A DNA stretch of 64,000 bases, taken from assembly GCF_019278565.1 (NCBI RefSeq), contig NZ_CP058988.1:744001-808000 (forward strand), written 5' to 3'. This document shows positions 1-7,099 of the stretch, piece by piece (position 1 is the stretch's first letter; each line of letters begins with the position of its first letter). Under the pieces are notes generated by a model that did not search any database, was not told where the DNA came from, and saw only the letters and a program-made list of their open reading frames with translations. The position numbers were made by a program, and so were the translations under genes. This DNA comes from Cellulophaga sp. HaHa_2_95 (GTDB lineage Bacteria > Bacteroidota > Bacteroidia > Flavobacteriales > Flavobacteriaceae).

Positions 1-1
1 T

Positions 2-937
2 ATGGCATTTGGAAGCGGTTTGGCTGCCATTGATGCGGTCTTAAAATTGTTGAGTCCTGGTGATGAAGTTATTTCTACTGACGATCTGTACGGTGGTAGC
101 TATCGTTTATTTAAAAAGATTTTTGAAAAATACGGAATTGTATTTCATTTTGTGGGGATGCAAGAACCTGCTGCTATAGAAGACTACATCACAGCCAATA
201 CGAAACTTATTTGGGTGGAAACGCCAACCAATCCCATGATGAATATTTTAGATATCAAGGAAATTGGGGTGCTCGCAAAAAAGCATAAGCTGTTGTTGGC
301 AGTAGATAATACCTTTGCAAGTCCTTTTTTACAGCAACCGTTAGATTTAGGAGCAGATATTGTAATGCATTCGGCAACTAAGTATTTGAGTGGTCATAGT
401 GATGTAGTTTTAGGAGGTTTAGTAGTAAAGGATAAAGAATTGGCAGAACAATTATATTTTATTCAGAATGCAAGTGGTGCCATTTGTGGTCCTATGGATA
501 GTTTTTTGGTGCTTAGAGGTATAAAAACGCTACACGTAAGAATGCAAAGACACTGTGAAAATGGAGAAGCTATTGCTCGTTTTTTAGCACAGCATCCGAA
601 AATAGAAAAAGTATTTTGGCCAGGTTTTGAAAACCATCCCAACCATACTATTGCTAAATCGCAAATGAATGGTTTTGGAGGCATGATTTCTTTTATTCCA
701 AAAGGGAGTAATAAGGACGATGCGATGAAAATTATCGAGCAACTTAAAATATTTACCATAGCAGAGTCGTTAGGAGGAGTAGAAAGTTTAGTGGGGCATC
801 CTGCAAGTATGACGCATGCAAGTATTCCAAAAGAAGCCCGTGAAAAGGTGGGTGTTGTCGATGCATTAATCCGATTAAGTGTTGGTATTGAGGACGTAAA
901 TGATCTAATTGCTGATTTAGAGTATGCTTTACGATAA
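2..937 (+). CDS. PLP-dependent trans-sulfuration enzyme (cystathionine gamma-synthase/lyase family), 5' end outside window
   Basis: Cytosolic Cys/Met-metabolism PLP enzyme. It would catalyse gamma-replacement or elimination on cystathionine, O-acyl-homoserine or methionine. In the visible 311 residues, SATKYLSGHSD carries the PLP-binding lysine (about residue 127 of the visible part), VDNTFASP carries the Asp that pairs with the pyridine nitrogen, and the substrate-binding end VESLVGHPASMTHAS is intact. Family members are about 380-400 residues, so roughly 70-80 N-terminal residues lie upstream. The Met at position 2 belongs to the internal conserved segment AFGSGLAAIDA and is not a start codon. 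Sequence alone does not separate MetB, MetC, gamma-lyase and MetZ. The gene ends 128 bp before gdhA and appears to be a separate transcription unit. Confidence 0.9.
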   Translation: MAFGSGLAAIDAVLKLLSPGDEVISTDDLYGGSYRLFKKIFEKYGIVFHFVGMQEPAAIEDYITANTKLIWVETPTNPMMNILDIKEIGVLAKKHKLLLAVDNTFASPFLQQPLDLGADIVMHSATKYLSGHSDVVLGGLVVKDKELAEQLYFIQNASGAICGPMDSFLVLRGIKTLHVRMQRHCENGEAIARFLAQHPKIEKVFWPGFENHPNHTIAKSQMNGFGGMISFIPKGSNKDDAMKIIEQLKIFTIAESLGGVESLVGHPASMTHASIPKEAREKVGVVDALIRLSVGIEDVNDLIADLEYALR

Positions 938-986
938 ATATTTATTAAATTTTTAAAAAAAAGGACATCAAATTACGATAATAGTA

Positions 987-994
987 TAATTTTG
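987..994 (+). promoter_or_regulatory. Bacteroidota-type -7 promoter element for gdhA
   Basis: TAATTTTG matches the Bacteroidota -7 consensus TAnnTTTG. It lies 71 bp before the gdhA start. No good TTTG -33 box is visible at the expected spacing, so this is a partial match only. Confidence 0.4.
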
Positions 995-1065
995 CCGTTA
1001 TATTTTAAATTCAATAATAAGGACCTTTAACGAGTCGAAGTTAGCAACAGAATCTATTTAAAGAT

Positions 1066-2409
1066 ATGGACGAAAAAATTAGAGTATTTATGGAGGAGGT
1101 AAAGACCAGAAACGGTCATGAGCCAGAATTCATTCAAGCAGTGCAAGAAGTAGCGGAAACTGTAATCCCGTACATTGCAAAAAATAAAATCTACAATGGC
1201 AAGAATATATTGCTACGTATGGTGGAGCCAGAGCGCTTAATTTCTTTTAGAGTTGCCTGGGTAGATGACAAAGGAGAAATACATGTAAACAGAGGTTATA
1301 GAATTCAGATGAATTCTGCAATAGGCCCTTATAAAGGTGGCTTGCGTTTCCATCCATCTGTAAATGCAAGTATCCTTAAATTCTTAGCTTTTGAGCAAGT
1401 ATTCAAAAATAGTTTAACCACATTGCCTATGGGTGGTGGTAAAGGAGGGTCAGATTTTGATCCTAAAGGAAAATCGGATGACGAAGTGATGCGTTTTTGC
1501 CATGCCTTTATGTTGGAATTAAACCGTCATATTGGGCCAAATACGGATGTGCCAGCGGGTGACATTGGTGTTGGTGCAAGAGAGATTGGTTTCTTATTCG
1601 GAATGTACAAGAAGATTAGAAATGAATTTACCGGAGTATTAACGGGTAAAGGACGTTCTTGGGGTGGTTCATTAATCCGTCCGGAAGCAACAGGATATGG
1701 TACGGTATACTTTGCGCAAAGTATGTTGCAAACGCAAGGAAAAGATTTTGCTGGTAAGAACGTAGTAATTTCAGGTTCTGGTAACGTTGCGCAATATGCT
1801 GCAGAAAAAGCATTGCAATTAGGGGCTAAAATATTAACCCTTTCAGATTCTCAAGGATATATCCATGATAAAGATGGTATAGATACGGAGAAGTTAGAAT
1901 TTGTAATGGATCTTAAGAACAACCAAAGAGGTCGTATTTCTGAATATGCGGATAAATATGCTTCGGCAACTTTTCATGCAGGAAAAACACCATGGGAGGT
2001 GAGTTGTGATATTGCATTGCCATGTGCTACTCAGAATGAATTGAGTGGTGCTGATGCAAAAACATTAATTAAAAATGGATGTATTTGTGTAGCGGAAGGT
2101 GCAAACATGCCTTCTACTCCAGAGGCGATACATGAGTTTCATGAAGGTAAAATATTATTCGCTCCAGGAAAAGCGTCTAATGCTGGTGGTGTAGCAACTT
2201 CAGGATTAGAAATGTCTCAGAATTCATTACGTATCAGTTGGACAAGAGAAGAGGTTGATGGTCGTTTAAAGGATATTATGAGTGATATTCATGATTCTTG
2301 TATTGAATACGGAAAAGATGAGAATGGGTATTGCAACTATGTAAAAGGAGCAAACATTGCTGGTTTCGTTAAAGTTGCCGATGCCATGCTAGCACAAGGA
2401 GTTATTTAA
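1066..2409 (+). CDS. gdhA: Glutamate dehydrogenase, NADP-type hexameric class
   Basis: Interconverts 2-oxoglutarate plus ammonium with glutamate, using NAD(P)H; cytosolic. At 447 residues it has the length of the bacterial NADP-dependent class. The glutamate-binding lysines are visible in GPYKGGLRFHPSV (K90), in FEQVFKNSLT (K114) and in the catalytic LPMGGGKGGSDFDPKG (K126). The Rossmann motif SGSGNVAQYAAEK follows near residue 235, and the C-terminal SNAGGVATSGLEMSQNS segment is intact. NADP preference is inferred from overall similarity, not from a tested residue. The gene is followed by a strong hairpin terminator. Its last 16 codons and that terminator are repeated, with mostly synonymous changes, 721 bp downstream beyond a toxin-antitoxin pair. 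Confidence 0.95.
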   Translation: MDEKIRVFMEEVKTRNGHEPEFIQAVQEVAETVIPYIAKNKIYNGKNILLRMVEPERLISFRVAWVDDKGEIHVNRGYRIQMNSAIGPYKGGLRFHPSVNASILKFLAFEQVFKNSLTTLPMGGGKGGSDFDPKGKSDDEVMRFCHAFMLELNRHIGPNTDVPAGDIGVGAREIGFLFGMYKKIRNEFTGVLTGKGRSWGGSLIRPEATGYGTVYFAQSMLQTQGKDFAGKNVVISGSGNVAQYAAEKALQLGAKILTLSDSQGYIHDKDGIDTEKLEFVMDLKNNQRGRISEYADKYASATFHAGKTPWEVSCDIALPCATQNELSGADAKTLIKNGCICVAEGANMPSTPEAIHEFHEGKILFAPGKASNAGGVATSGLEMSQNSLRISWTREEVDGRLKDIMSDIHDSCIEYGKDENGYCNYVKGANIAGFVKVADAMLAQGVI

Positions 2410-2430
2410 GATTAAGACCTTAATATATGT

Positions 2431-2468
2431 AAAAAGCGAAGTTTCTGTGAAGAAGCTTCGCTTTTTTT
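2431..2468 (+). terminator. Terminator of gdhA (left copy of a duplicated terminator)
   Basis: AAAAAGCGAAG (2431-2441) pairs with CTTCGCTTTTT (2456-2466), giving an 11-bp stem followed by a T run. An almost identical copy lies at 3152-3192. The T run on the + strand and A run on the other allow bidirectional use, so it could also stop the toxin transcript coming from the right. Confidence 0.8.
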
Positions 2469-2496
2469 GTTAAAGCTCGATATTTAAATTTTGATG

Positions 2497-2784
2497 TTAG
2501 CGTATGTTTTTTAAATCTTGTTGACCAATGATTGTCATTATTTCGATAACATCTGTATTTAGTCTAAAATAAATACTATCCGAACCACAAACGCAACGCC
2601 TGTAACTATTTCTTATATAATCTACAGATTCAAACGAAAAAGGACGCTGTGCTATAATTTCGAAATGCTCAAACAATGAGTCAAAATACTTATCTGCTTG
2701 TATCATCCCAAATTTTTGCACTCCATAGCGATGAATTCGAATTAAATCTTCTTTAGCGGTATTACTTATTTTGTAATTACTCAT
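2497..2784 (-). CDS. ParE/RelE-family toxin of a type II toxin-antitoxin pair
   Basis: A 95-residue protein resembling the RelE/ParE superfamily. It has an N-terminal helix of the type ISNTAKEDLIRIHRYGVQKFG, the segment FDSLFEHFEIIAQRPF, the basic strand NSYRRCVCGSDSIYFRL and the C-terminal segment EIMTIIGQQDLK. Members either poison gyrase (ParE) or cleave ribosome-bound mRNA (RelE). The YRRCVCGSDSIYFR region and the absence of an obvious RelE catalytic triad favour ParE, with limited certainty. Its ATG overlaps the end of the antitoxin gene by 8 nt, the usual arrangement for translational coupling with the antitoxin first. It lies antisense to and downstream of gdhA, in a segment bracketed by duplicated gdhA ends. 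Confidence 0.85.
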   Translation of the reverse strand: MSNYKISNTAKEDLIRIHRYGVQKFGMIQADKYFDSLFEHFEIIAQRPFSFESVDYIRNSYRRCVCGSDSIYFRLNTDVIEIMTIIGQQDLKNIR

Positions 2785-3016
2785 TAAGCAATGACTTGGC
2801 TTCTTTTAAAATCTCGTTTCTATTATCCTGAGTGAAACCACTATTTTCCGCTTTTTCTAATTTAATGGCGATCCAATCTATTTGTACTTGTTGCTGTCTA
2901 GCTTGTCGTATCAAATCATTTACTAACTCACTTTTACTAGTATATTCATGATTCTCTATTTGATTCTTTAGCCATTCATCATTTGGTTTTGTTAAAGAAA
3001 TACTTTGCCTAGCCAT
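2777..3016 (-). CDS. ParD/CopG-like ribbon-helix-helix antitoxin
   Basis: A 79-residue partner of the downstream toxin. The N-terminus ARQSISLTKPNDEWLKNQIE fits a ribbon-helix-helix strand plus first helix, and YTSKSELVNDLIRQA fits the second helix of ParD-type antitoxins. The acidic/basic C-terminal tail (about residues 50-79) would wrap around the toxin. Dimers of such proteins bind short palindromes at their own promoter. A perfect 12-bp palindrome lies 17-28 nt upstream of this ATG, overlapping a plausible -7 element, so autoregulation is likely. The antitoxin-toxin order and 8-nt overlap support one operon. Confidence 0.85.
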   Translation of the reverse strand: MARQSISLTKPNDEWLKNQIENHEYTSKSELVNDLIRQARQQQVQIDWIAIKLEKAENSGFTQDNRNEILKEAKSLLNE

Positions 3017-3032
3017 AATAAAATTATTTTGA

Positions 3033-3066
3033 TGTAAATTTACAGCAAAAACGCATCACGTACAAA
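3033..3066 (-). promoter_or_regulatory. Putative promoter/operator of the toxin-antitoxin operon
   Basis: TGTAAATTTACA at 3033-3044 is a perfect 12-bp palindrome. Read on the minus strand it contains TAAATTTA, close to the TAnnTTTG -7 element, and TTTG lies 20 nt further upstream (complement of 3063-3066), close to the -33 element spacing. The palindrome is a natural operator candidate for the ribbon-helix-helix antitoxin. Seen by eye; not tested. Confidence 0.5.
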
Positions 3067-3083
3067 TCTAATTACTTTAGACT

Positions 3084-3130
3084 GTTTCGTAAAAGTAGCC
3101 GATGCTATTTTAGCACAAGGGGTAATATAA
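3084..3130 (+). pseudogene. Remnant of a second gdhA copy (last 15 codons and stop)
   Basis: In frame this stretch reads FVKVADAILAQGVI plus stop, matching the gdhA C-terminus FVKVADAMLAQGVI. The alignment with 2363-2409 is ungapped at a fixed offset of 721 bp. Eight of the 46 aligned coding bases after the first differ, and seven of those changes are silent; the only amino-acid change is Met to Ile. The similarity continues through the intergenic spacer into the duplicated terminator. The fragment has no start codon and cannot encode a working enzyme. The silent-substitution pattern shows it diverged while part of a functional gdhA, either a tandem paralogue or an incoming allele, and was truncated later. 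Confidence 0.8.
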
Positions 3131-3151
3131 GTTTAAAGCCCTAATAAAAAT

Positions 3152-3192
3152 AAAAAGCGAAGTTTCTGTGAGGAAGCTTCGCTCTTTTTTTT
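3152..3192 (+). terminator. Terminator, right copy (belongs to the gdhA remnant)
   Basis: AAAAAGCGAAG (3152-3162) pairs with CTTCGCTC and the following T run (from 3177). It is identical to the gdhA terminator except for one loop base and one base in the T-side arm. It isolates recO from the upstream cassette. Confidence 0.75.
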
Positions 3193-3217
3193 ATGTCATT
3201 TTTTGATTGCTTTTAGC

Positions 3218-3250
3218 TTAGAAATCTAACCAAGCAAAACCCTATCTTTG
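3218..3250 (+). promoter_or_regulatory. Putative recO promoter
   Basis: TATCTTTG at 3243-3250 is a full match to the TAnnTTTG -7 element. TTAG at 3218-3221 is a weak -33 element with 21-nt spacing. The recO ATG is 20 nt downstream. Confidence 0.45.
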
Positions 3251-3269
3251 CACTACTTTAAAAAGCAAG

Positions 3270-3992
3270 ATGCAAGTCACTACCAAAGCCATAGTATTAT
3301 CCGCTTTAAAATATGGAGATACCAGTTTGATTGTAAAGATTTATACAGCATCAGACGGGTTAAAATCATACTTGCTCAAAGGAGTGTTGGCTTCTAAAAA
3401 AGGGAAGCTAAAAACCGCGTACTTTCAGCCATTAATGCAATTAGAATTAGTGGCCTATCATAAAAATAAAGGAACATTAGAAACGGTTAGAGAGGCAAAA
3501 CCTAGCTACCATTACCAAAGTTTACATACCAACATTACTAAAAATGCGTTAACCTTTTTTCTAGCAGAAATGCTGAGTAATAGTATTCAAGAAGAAGAAG
3601 AAGATAATGATAACTTATTTGAATTTTTGGAAGCATCCTTGCAATGGTTAGACAGTCATGATGAAATTTCAAATTTTCATCTTTATTTTTTAATGGTACT
3701 AACCAAGTACTTTGGTTTTTATCCTGATATATCAGAAAGCAAAGCGCCTTATTTTGATTTGCAAGAAGGGGCTTTTTCCTATTCGCTATCACTAAATCCA
3801 ATAGTGCTAGGTGAGAATTTATATTATTTCAAACAGTTTTTGGGCATAAATTTTGATGCAATTAACGCAATAAAGATGAGTAAACGGCAGCGTCAAGAAC
3901 TCTTAAAATCAATAATTCTTTATTATGAATTACATTTGCACGGATTTAGAAAACCTAAGTCACTTGCTATTTTAAATGAAGTTTTTAGTTAG
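3270..3992 (+). CDS. recO: DNA repair and recombination mediator RecO
   Basis: RecO helps load RecA onto SSB-coated single-stranded DNA (RecFOR gap repair) and anneals single strands. The N-terminal OB-fold is recognisable in VTTKAIVLSALKYGDTSLIV and the following GLKSYLLKGVLASKKGKLK, with the family segment LQPL-like FQPLMQLELVAYHK. A helical C-terminal region includes FHLYFLMVLTKYFGFYPD. The length of 240 residues is normal. No CxxC zinc-binding cysteines are present, as in many Bacteroidota RecO proteins. The gene follows the duplicated terminator and a good -7 element. Its stop codon lies one base before the likely ATG of the next gene, so the downstream TonB receptor may be co-transcribed. 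Confidence 0.88.
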   Translation: MQVTTKAIVLSALKYGDTSLIVKIYTASDGLKSYLLKGVLASKKGKLKTAYFQPLMQLELVAYHKNKGTLETVREAKPSYHYQSLHTNITKNALTFFLAEMLSNSIQEEEEDNDNLFEFLEASLQWLDSHDEISNFHLYFLMVLTKYFGFYPDISESKAPYFDLQEGAFSYSLSLNPIVLGENLYYFKQFLGINFDAINAIKMSKRQRQELLKSIILYYELHLHGFRKPKSLAILNEVFS

Positions 3993-3993
3993 A

Positions 3994-6405
3994 ATGTATA
4001 AAAGTTTTGCAATACTATTATTCTTTATTTCTGCATCTATAACCGGACAAGAGATTACTATTTTAGATATAGAGTCTAAAGAGCCTATTGTAAATGTAGC
4101 TGTTTATAATACGGATAAATCAAAGACCAGTATTACAGATTTTGACGGAAGATGTGATTTGAGTCTCTTTGACAAAAATGAACGCATCTTTTTTAAGCAT
4201 CTGGGCTATGATATTTTTAAATCATCAAAAGCAGTAGTGCTAAAAAGGGAAAATATCTTATACCTTTTTCCAAAAGCTCAGGAGCTCAATGAAGTCGTCA
4301 TGTCTATTTCTAAATGGGAACAACAAAAGAAAGACATTCCTCAGAAAATAGTGTCTATTGATGCAAAATCAATTGCTTTTTCTGCCCCACAAACTTCGGC
4401 AGATTTACTTCAAAATAGCGGCAAGGTGTTTGTTCAAAAAAGTCAGTTAGGTGGCGGGAGTCCTATGATTAGGGGTTTTTCAACCAATAGGTTGTTGCTT
4501 TCAGTAGATGGAGTGCGTATGAATAACGCCATATTTAGAGGTGGTAATATTCAAAATGTAATTTCTATAGATCCGTTTACAGTAAAAAATACGGAAATTA
4601 TATTTGGCCCTGGATCTGTGATATATGGTAGTGATGCTATTGGCGGGGTGATGAATTTTTTGACTAAAAAAGTGCAATTTTCTACTACAGATGAGACTCT
4701 TTTTAATGGAGTAGCAAACTATAGGTATGTTGCTGCAAATACAGAAAATACGGCACACGTAGATTTTAATATTGGTAAAAAGCAATGGGCTTTCTTGACG
4801 AGTGTATCTTATAATGATTTCGGCGATTTAAAAATGGGCAAGCATGGTGAGGATTCCTATTTGAGAGAAAACTATGTGCAAACTAATAATGGTGAAGATG
4901 TTTTAGTGGCTAATACGGATAATAGATTACAAGTGCCAACAGGCTATAATCAAATTAATCTACTTCAAAAAATAGCATTTAAACCAAATACAAATTGGGA
5001 TATTAATTGGAGCAATTACTATTCAGAAACTTCAGATTATTCTAGGTATGATCGTTTAATTAGACCCAATAGCGCTGGAGACGGCTTACGTTCTGCGGAA
5101 TGGTATTACGGGCCTCAAAAATGGTTGATGAGTAACTTGCAGTTCAATAAAAATGGAAAAGGAAAGTTTTATGATGGCCTAAAAATTACTACCGCCTACC
5201 AGCATTTTGAAGAAAGCAGGCATGACCGAGGTTTTCAAGATGCTATTTTGTATAGTACAGAAGAGAAGTTAGATGCCTTATCTGCAAATATAGATTTTGA
5301 AAATAAACGAATTGGAGATTTGCGCTTGTATTACGGTGGGGAATATATCTTTAATAAAGTGTATTCTACCGGGAGTCAGTTCAATAGAAATACCGAAGAA
5401 ACTGCGGCTACAGCAAGTAGGTATCCAGATGGGGCTACATGGCAAACGTTAGCGGGGTATATAAATACAGAATATAAGGCGAAGCCTAATTTTTCTTTGC
5501 TGTCAGGAATTAGATATAGTCATGTTTGGGTAGCTGCAGAATTTGACGATACGTATTATAGTTTTCCTTTTGATAATGCAGATTTAAGTACCGGAGCACT
5601 TACCGGTAGTTTAGGAATGAGCTGGTTTCCAAAGGCAGATTTACAAATTACGGCAAATGCATCTACAGGTTTTAGAGCGCCGAATATTGATGACGTGGGT
5701 AAAATTTTTGATTCTGAACCAGGGTCTGTTGTAGTTCCTAACCCGGATTTAGAGCCAGAGTATGCTTATAATATGGAGCTAGGGATTCAGAAAAATATTA
5801 AAGACAAAGTGATGTTGAAAGGGGCTACTTTTTATACGTATATGGTGGATGCTTTGGTGCGCAGGGATTTTGAGTTTAACGGAATGTCTGAAATTGAATA
5901 TAATGGCGAGCTAAGCAATGTGCAGGCCATACAGAATGCAGCAAAAGCCTACGTATATGGCTTTGAATTTGGTGTAGATGTGACCTTTTCAGAACGGATG
6001 TCATTAATTTCAAACCTTACCATTACCAAAGGAATAGAGGAAGAAGATGATGGGACGGATTCTCCAGGAAGGCATGTAGCGCCTACCTTTGGTGATATTC
6101 ATTACATCTGGAAAAATCAGAAATTTAAAACCGATGTATTCTTGAATTTCAATGGGGAAGTTGCTTTTGATGATCTTGCTGTTTCTGAGCAGAGTAAGGC
6201 ATATATTTATGCCGAAGATGCAAATGGCAATCCTTATTCACCCTCTTGGTATACGTTAAATGTTAGGTCTCAATACGCCATTTCCAATGCGCTAAAAACT
6301 ACTATTAATTTGGAGAATATTACAAATCAAAGGTATCGCAGCTATTCTTCTGGGATTGTAGCTCCTGGAATAAATCTTGTTTTAGCGGTAGCCTATACTT
6401 TTTAA
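3994..6405 (+). CDS. TonB-dependent outer-membrane receptor (haem/iron-type plug)
   Basis: An outer-membrane transporter gated by TonB, about 803 residues from the chosen ATG. That start gives the signal peptide MYKSFAILLFFISASITGQ; an in-frame ATG 18 nt upstream (3976) inside recO is possible but adds charged residues before it. Domains in order are a carboxypeptidase-regulatory-like beta-sandwich (about 22-95), the plug with GGGSPMIRGFSTNRLLLSVDG and IFGPGSVIYGSDAIGGV (about 125-230), and a beta-barrel ending in the terminal aromatic AVAYTF. The plug wording resembles the haemoglobin/haem receptor group, so iron or haem is the likeliest substrate, but no ligand-specific motif is seen. A bidirectional terminator follows. 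Confidence 0.9.
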   Translation: MYKSFAILLFFISASITGQEITILDIESKEPIVNVAVYNTDKSKTSITDFDGRCDLSLFDKNERIFFKHLGYDIFKSSKAVVLKRENILYLFPKAQELNEVVMSISKWEQQKKDIPQKIVSIDAKSIAFSAPQTSADLLQNSGKVFVQKSQLGGGSPMIRGFSTNRLLLSVDGVRMNNAIFRGGNIQNVISIDPFTVKNTEIIFGPGSVIYGSDAIGGVMNFLTKKVQFSTTDETLFNGVANYRYVAANTENTAHVDFNIGKKQWAFLTSVSYNDFGDLKMGKHGEDSYLRENYVQTNNGEDVLVANTDNRLQVPTGYNQINLLQKIAFKPNTNWDINWSNYYSETSDYSRYDRLIRPNSAGDGLRSAEWYYGPQKWLMSNLQFNKNGKGKFYDGLKITTAYQHFEESRHDRGFQDAILYSTEEKLDALSANIDFENKRIGDLRLYYGGEYIFNKVYSTGSQFNRNTEETAATASRYPDGATWQTLAGYINTEYKAKPNFSLLSGIRYSHVWVAAEFDDTYYSFPFDNADLSTGALTGSLGMSWFPKADLQITANASTGFRAPNIDDVGKIFDSEPGSVVVPNPDLEPEYAYNMELGIQKNIKDKVMLKGATFYTYMVDALVRRDFEFNGMSEIEYNGELSNVQAIQNAAKAYVYGFEFGVDVTFSERMSLISNLTITKGIEEEDDGTDSPGRHVAPTFGDIHYIWKNQKFKTDVFLNFNGEVAFDDLAVSEQSKAYIYAEDANGNPYSPSWYTLNVRSQYAISNALKTTINLENITNQRYRSYSSGIVAPGINLVLAVAYTF

Positions 6406-6412
6406 AGAAAAA

Positions 6413-6446
6413 AAATCCCTAACAAAATAGTGTTAGGGATTTTCTC
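6413..6446. terminator. Bidirectional terminator between convergent genes
   Basis: AAATCCCTAACA (6413-6424) and TGTTAGGGATTT (6431-6442) form a perfect 12-bp stem with a 6-nt loop. It is flanked by A and T runs on the two strands, between the TonB receptor and the convergent lipoprotein gene. Confidence 0.8.
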
Positions 6447-6464
6447 AAGTATTGTAATATATGC

Positions 6465-6905
6465 TTATTGCTTAATTTTAGCAGCAGCTTCTTCTGCACT
6501 TGTCTTAACTTCAGTCCCTGCAGCTTTTGCACCGTCAACCGCTTTAGTCCCTAGCTCTTTGGCACCATCGACAGTTTTAGCTCCTAACTCTTTAGCATCG
6601 CCTACTGCTTTTGTTCCTGCGTCTTTAACATCAGTACCGGCTTCTTTAATTTTAGTAGCAGCGTCTTCACCCAATTCTTTAGTGCCTTCAATAGCATCGT
6701 TTCCAGCTTCTTTCATGTCTGTACCTATTTCTGCAGCTTTGTTTGCAGCATCATCACCCATATCTTTTAGGTCTTCACCAGCTTCGTTCATGGCATCGCC
6801 AGTAGCTTCTGTAGCTTCCGTAGCTTTGTCTGCAGCATCTCTACAAGAAACAAAACTAGTACTTAATGCAAGCATCAATACGGCACTTAAAATAACTTTT
6901 TTCAT
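6465..6905 (-). CDS. LEA-like hendecad-repeat lipoprotein
   Basis: A 146-residue predicted lipoprotein; the signal peptide ends at SFVSC, giving lipidated Cys21. The mature protein is almost entirely Ala, Glu, Asp, Lys, Gly and Thr and looks wholly helical. From residue 98 an 11-residue unit repeats four times: TKAVGDAKELG, AKTVDGAKELG, TKAVDGAKAAG, TEVKTSAEEAA, with looser copies before. Hendecad repeats of this composition are typical of late-embryogenesis-abundant and apolipoprotein-like proteins, which form amphipathic helices that protect membranes or proteins. A role in envelope stress is inferred only. It is monocistronic, facing the TonB receptor across a terminator. The long antisense reading frame over it is a by-product of the biased codons. 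Confidence 0.75.
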   Translation of the reverse strand: MKKVILSAVLMLALSTSFVSCRDAADKATEATEATGDAMNEAGEDLKDMGDDAANKAAEIGTDMKEAGNDAIEGTKELGEDAATKIKEAGTDVKDAGTKAVGDAKELGAKTVDGAKELGTKAVDGAKAAGTEVKTSAEEAAAKIKQ

Positions 6906-7058
6906 GTTTTTAATTTTTGTATTTATAATAGTTAATGACTTGCAAGTTAACCATAATAATTGAGCTTTGGTTTTTGCTGCGCGTTACCAAAATGTTGTCT
7001 TTTAAATTATTCGTGCATATCATTTTAAAGGAACACCTATTTATTCAATCTAAATTTA

Positions 7059-7066
7059 TAATTTTG
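7059..7066 (+). promoter_or_regulatory. -7 element before ileS
   Basis: TAATTTTG matches TAnnTTTG and lies 33 nt before the ileS ATG. No clear -33 TTTG is seen. Confidence 0.4.
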
Positions 7067-7099
7067 CAGGCTTAAAATGTAGTACCAGAAGTAGTTATT

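Noticed and set aside
6430..6963. 177-codon + strand open frame, Ala/Ser/Pro-rich
   Set aside because: It is the antisense image of the repeat-rich lipoprotein gene; its composition mirrors that gene's biased codons, and the minus frame has a signal peptide and lipobox.
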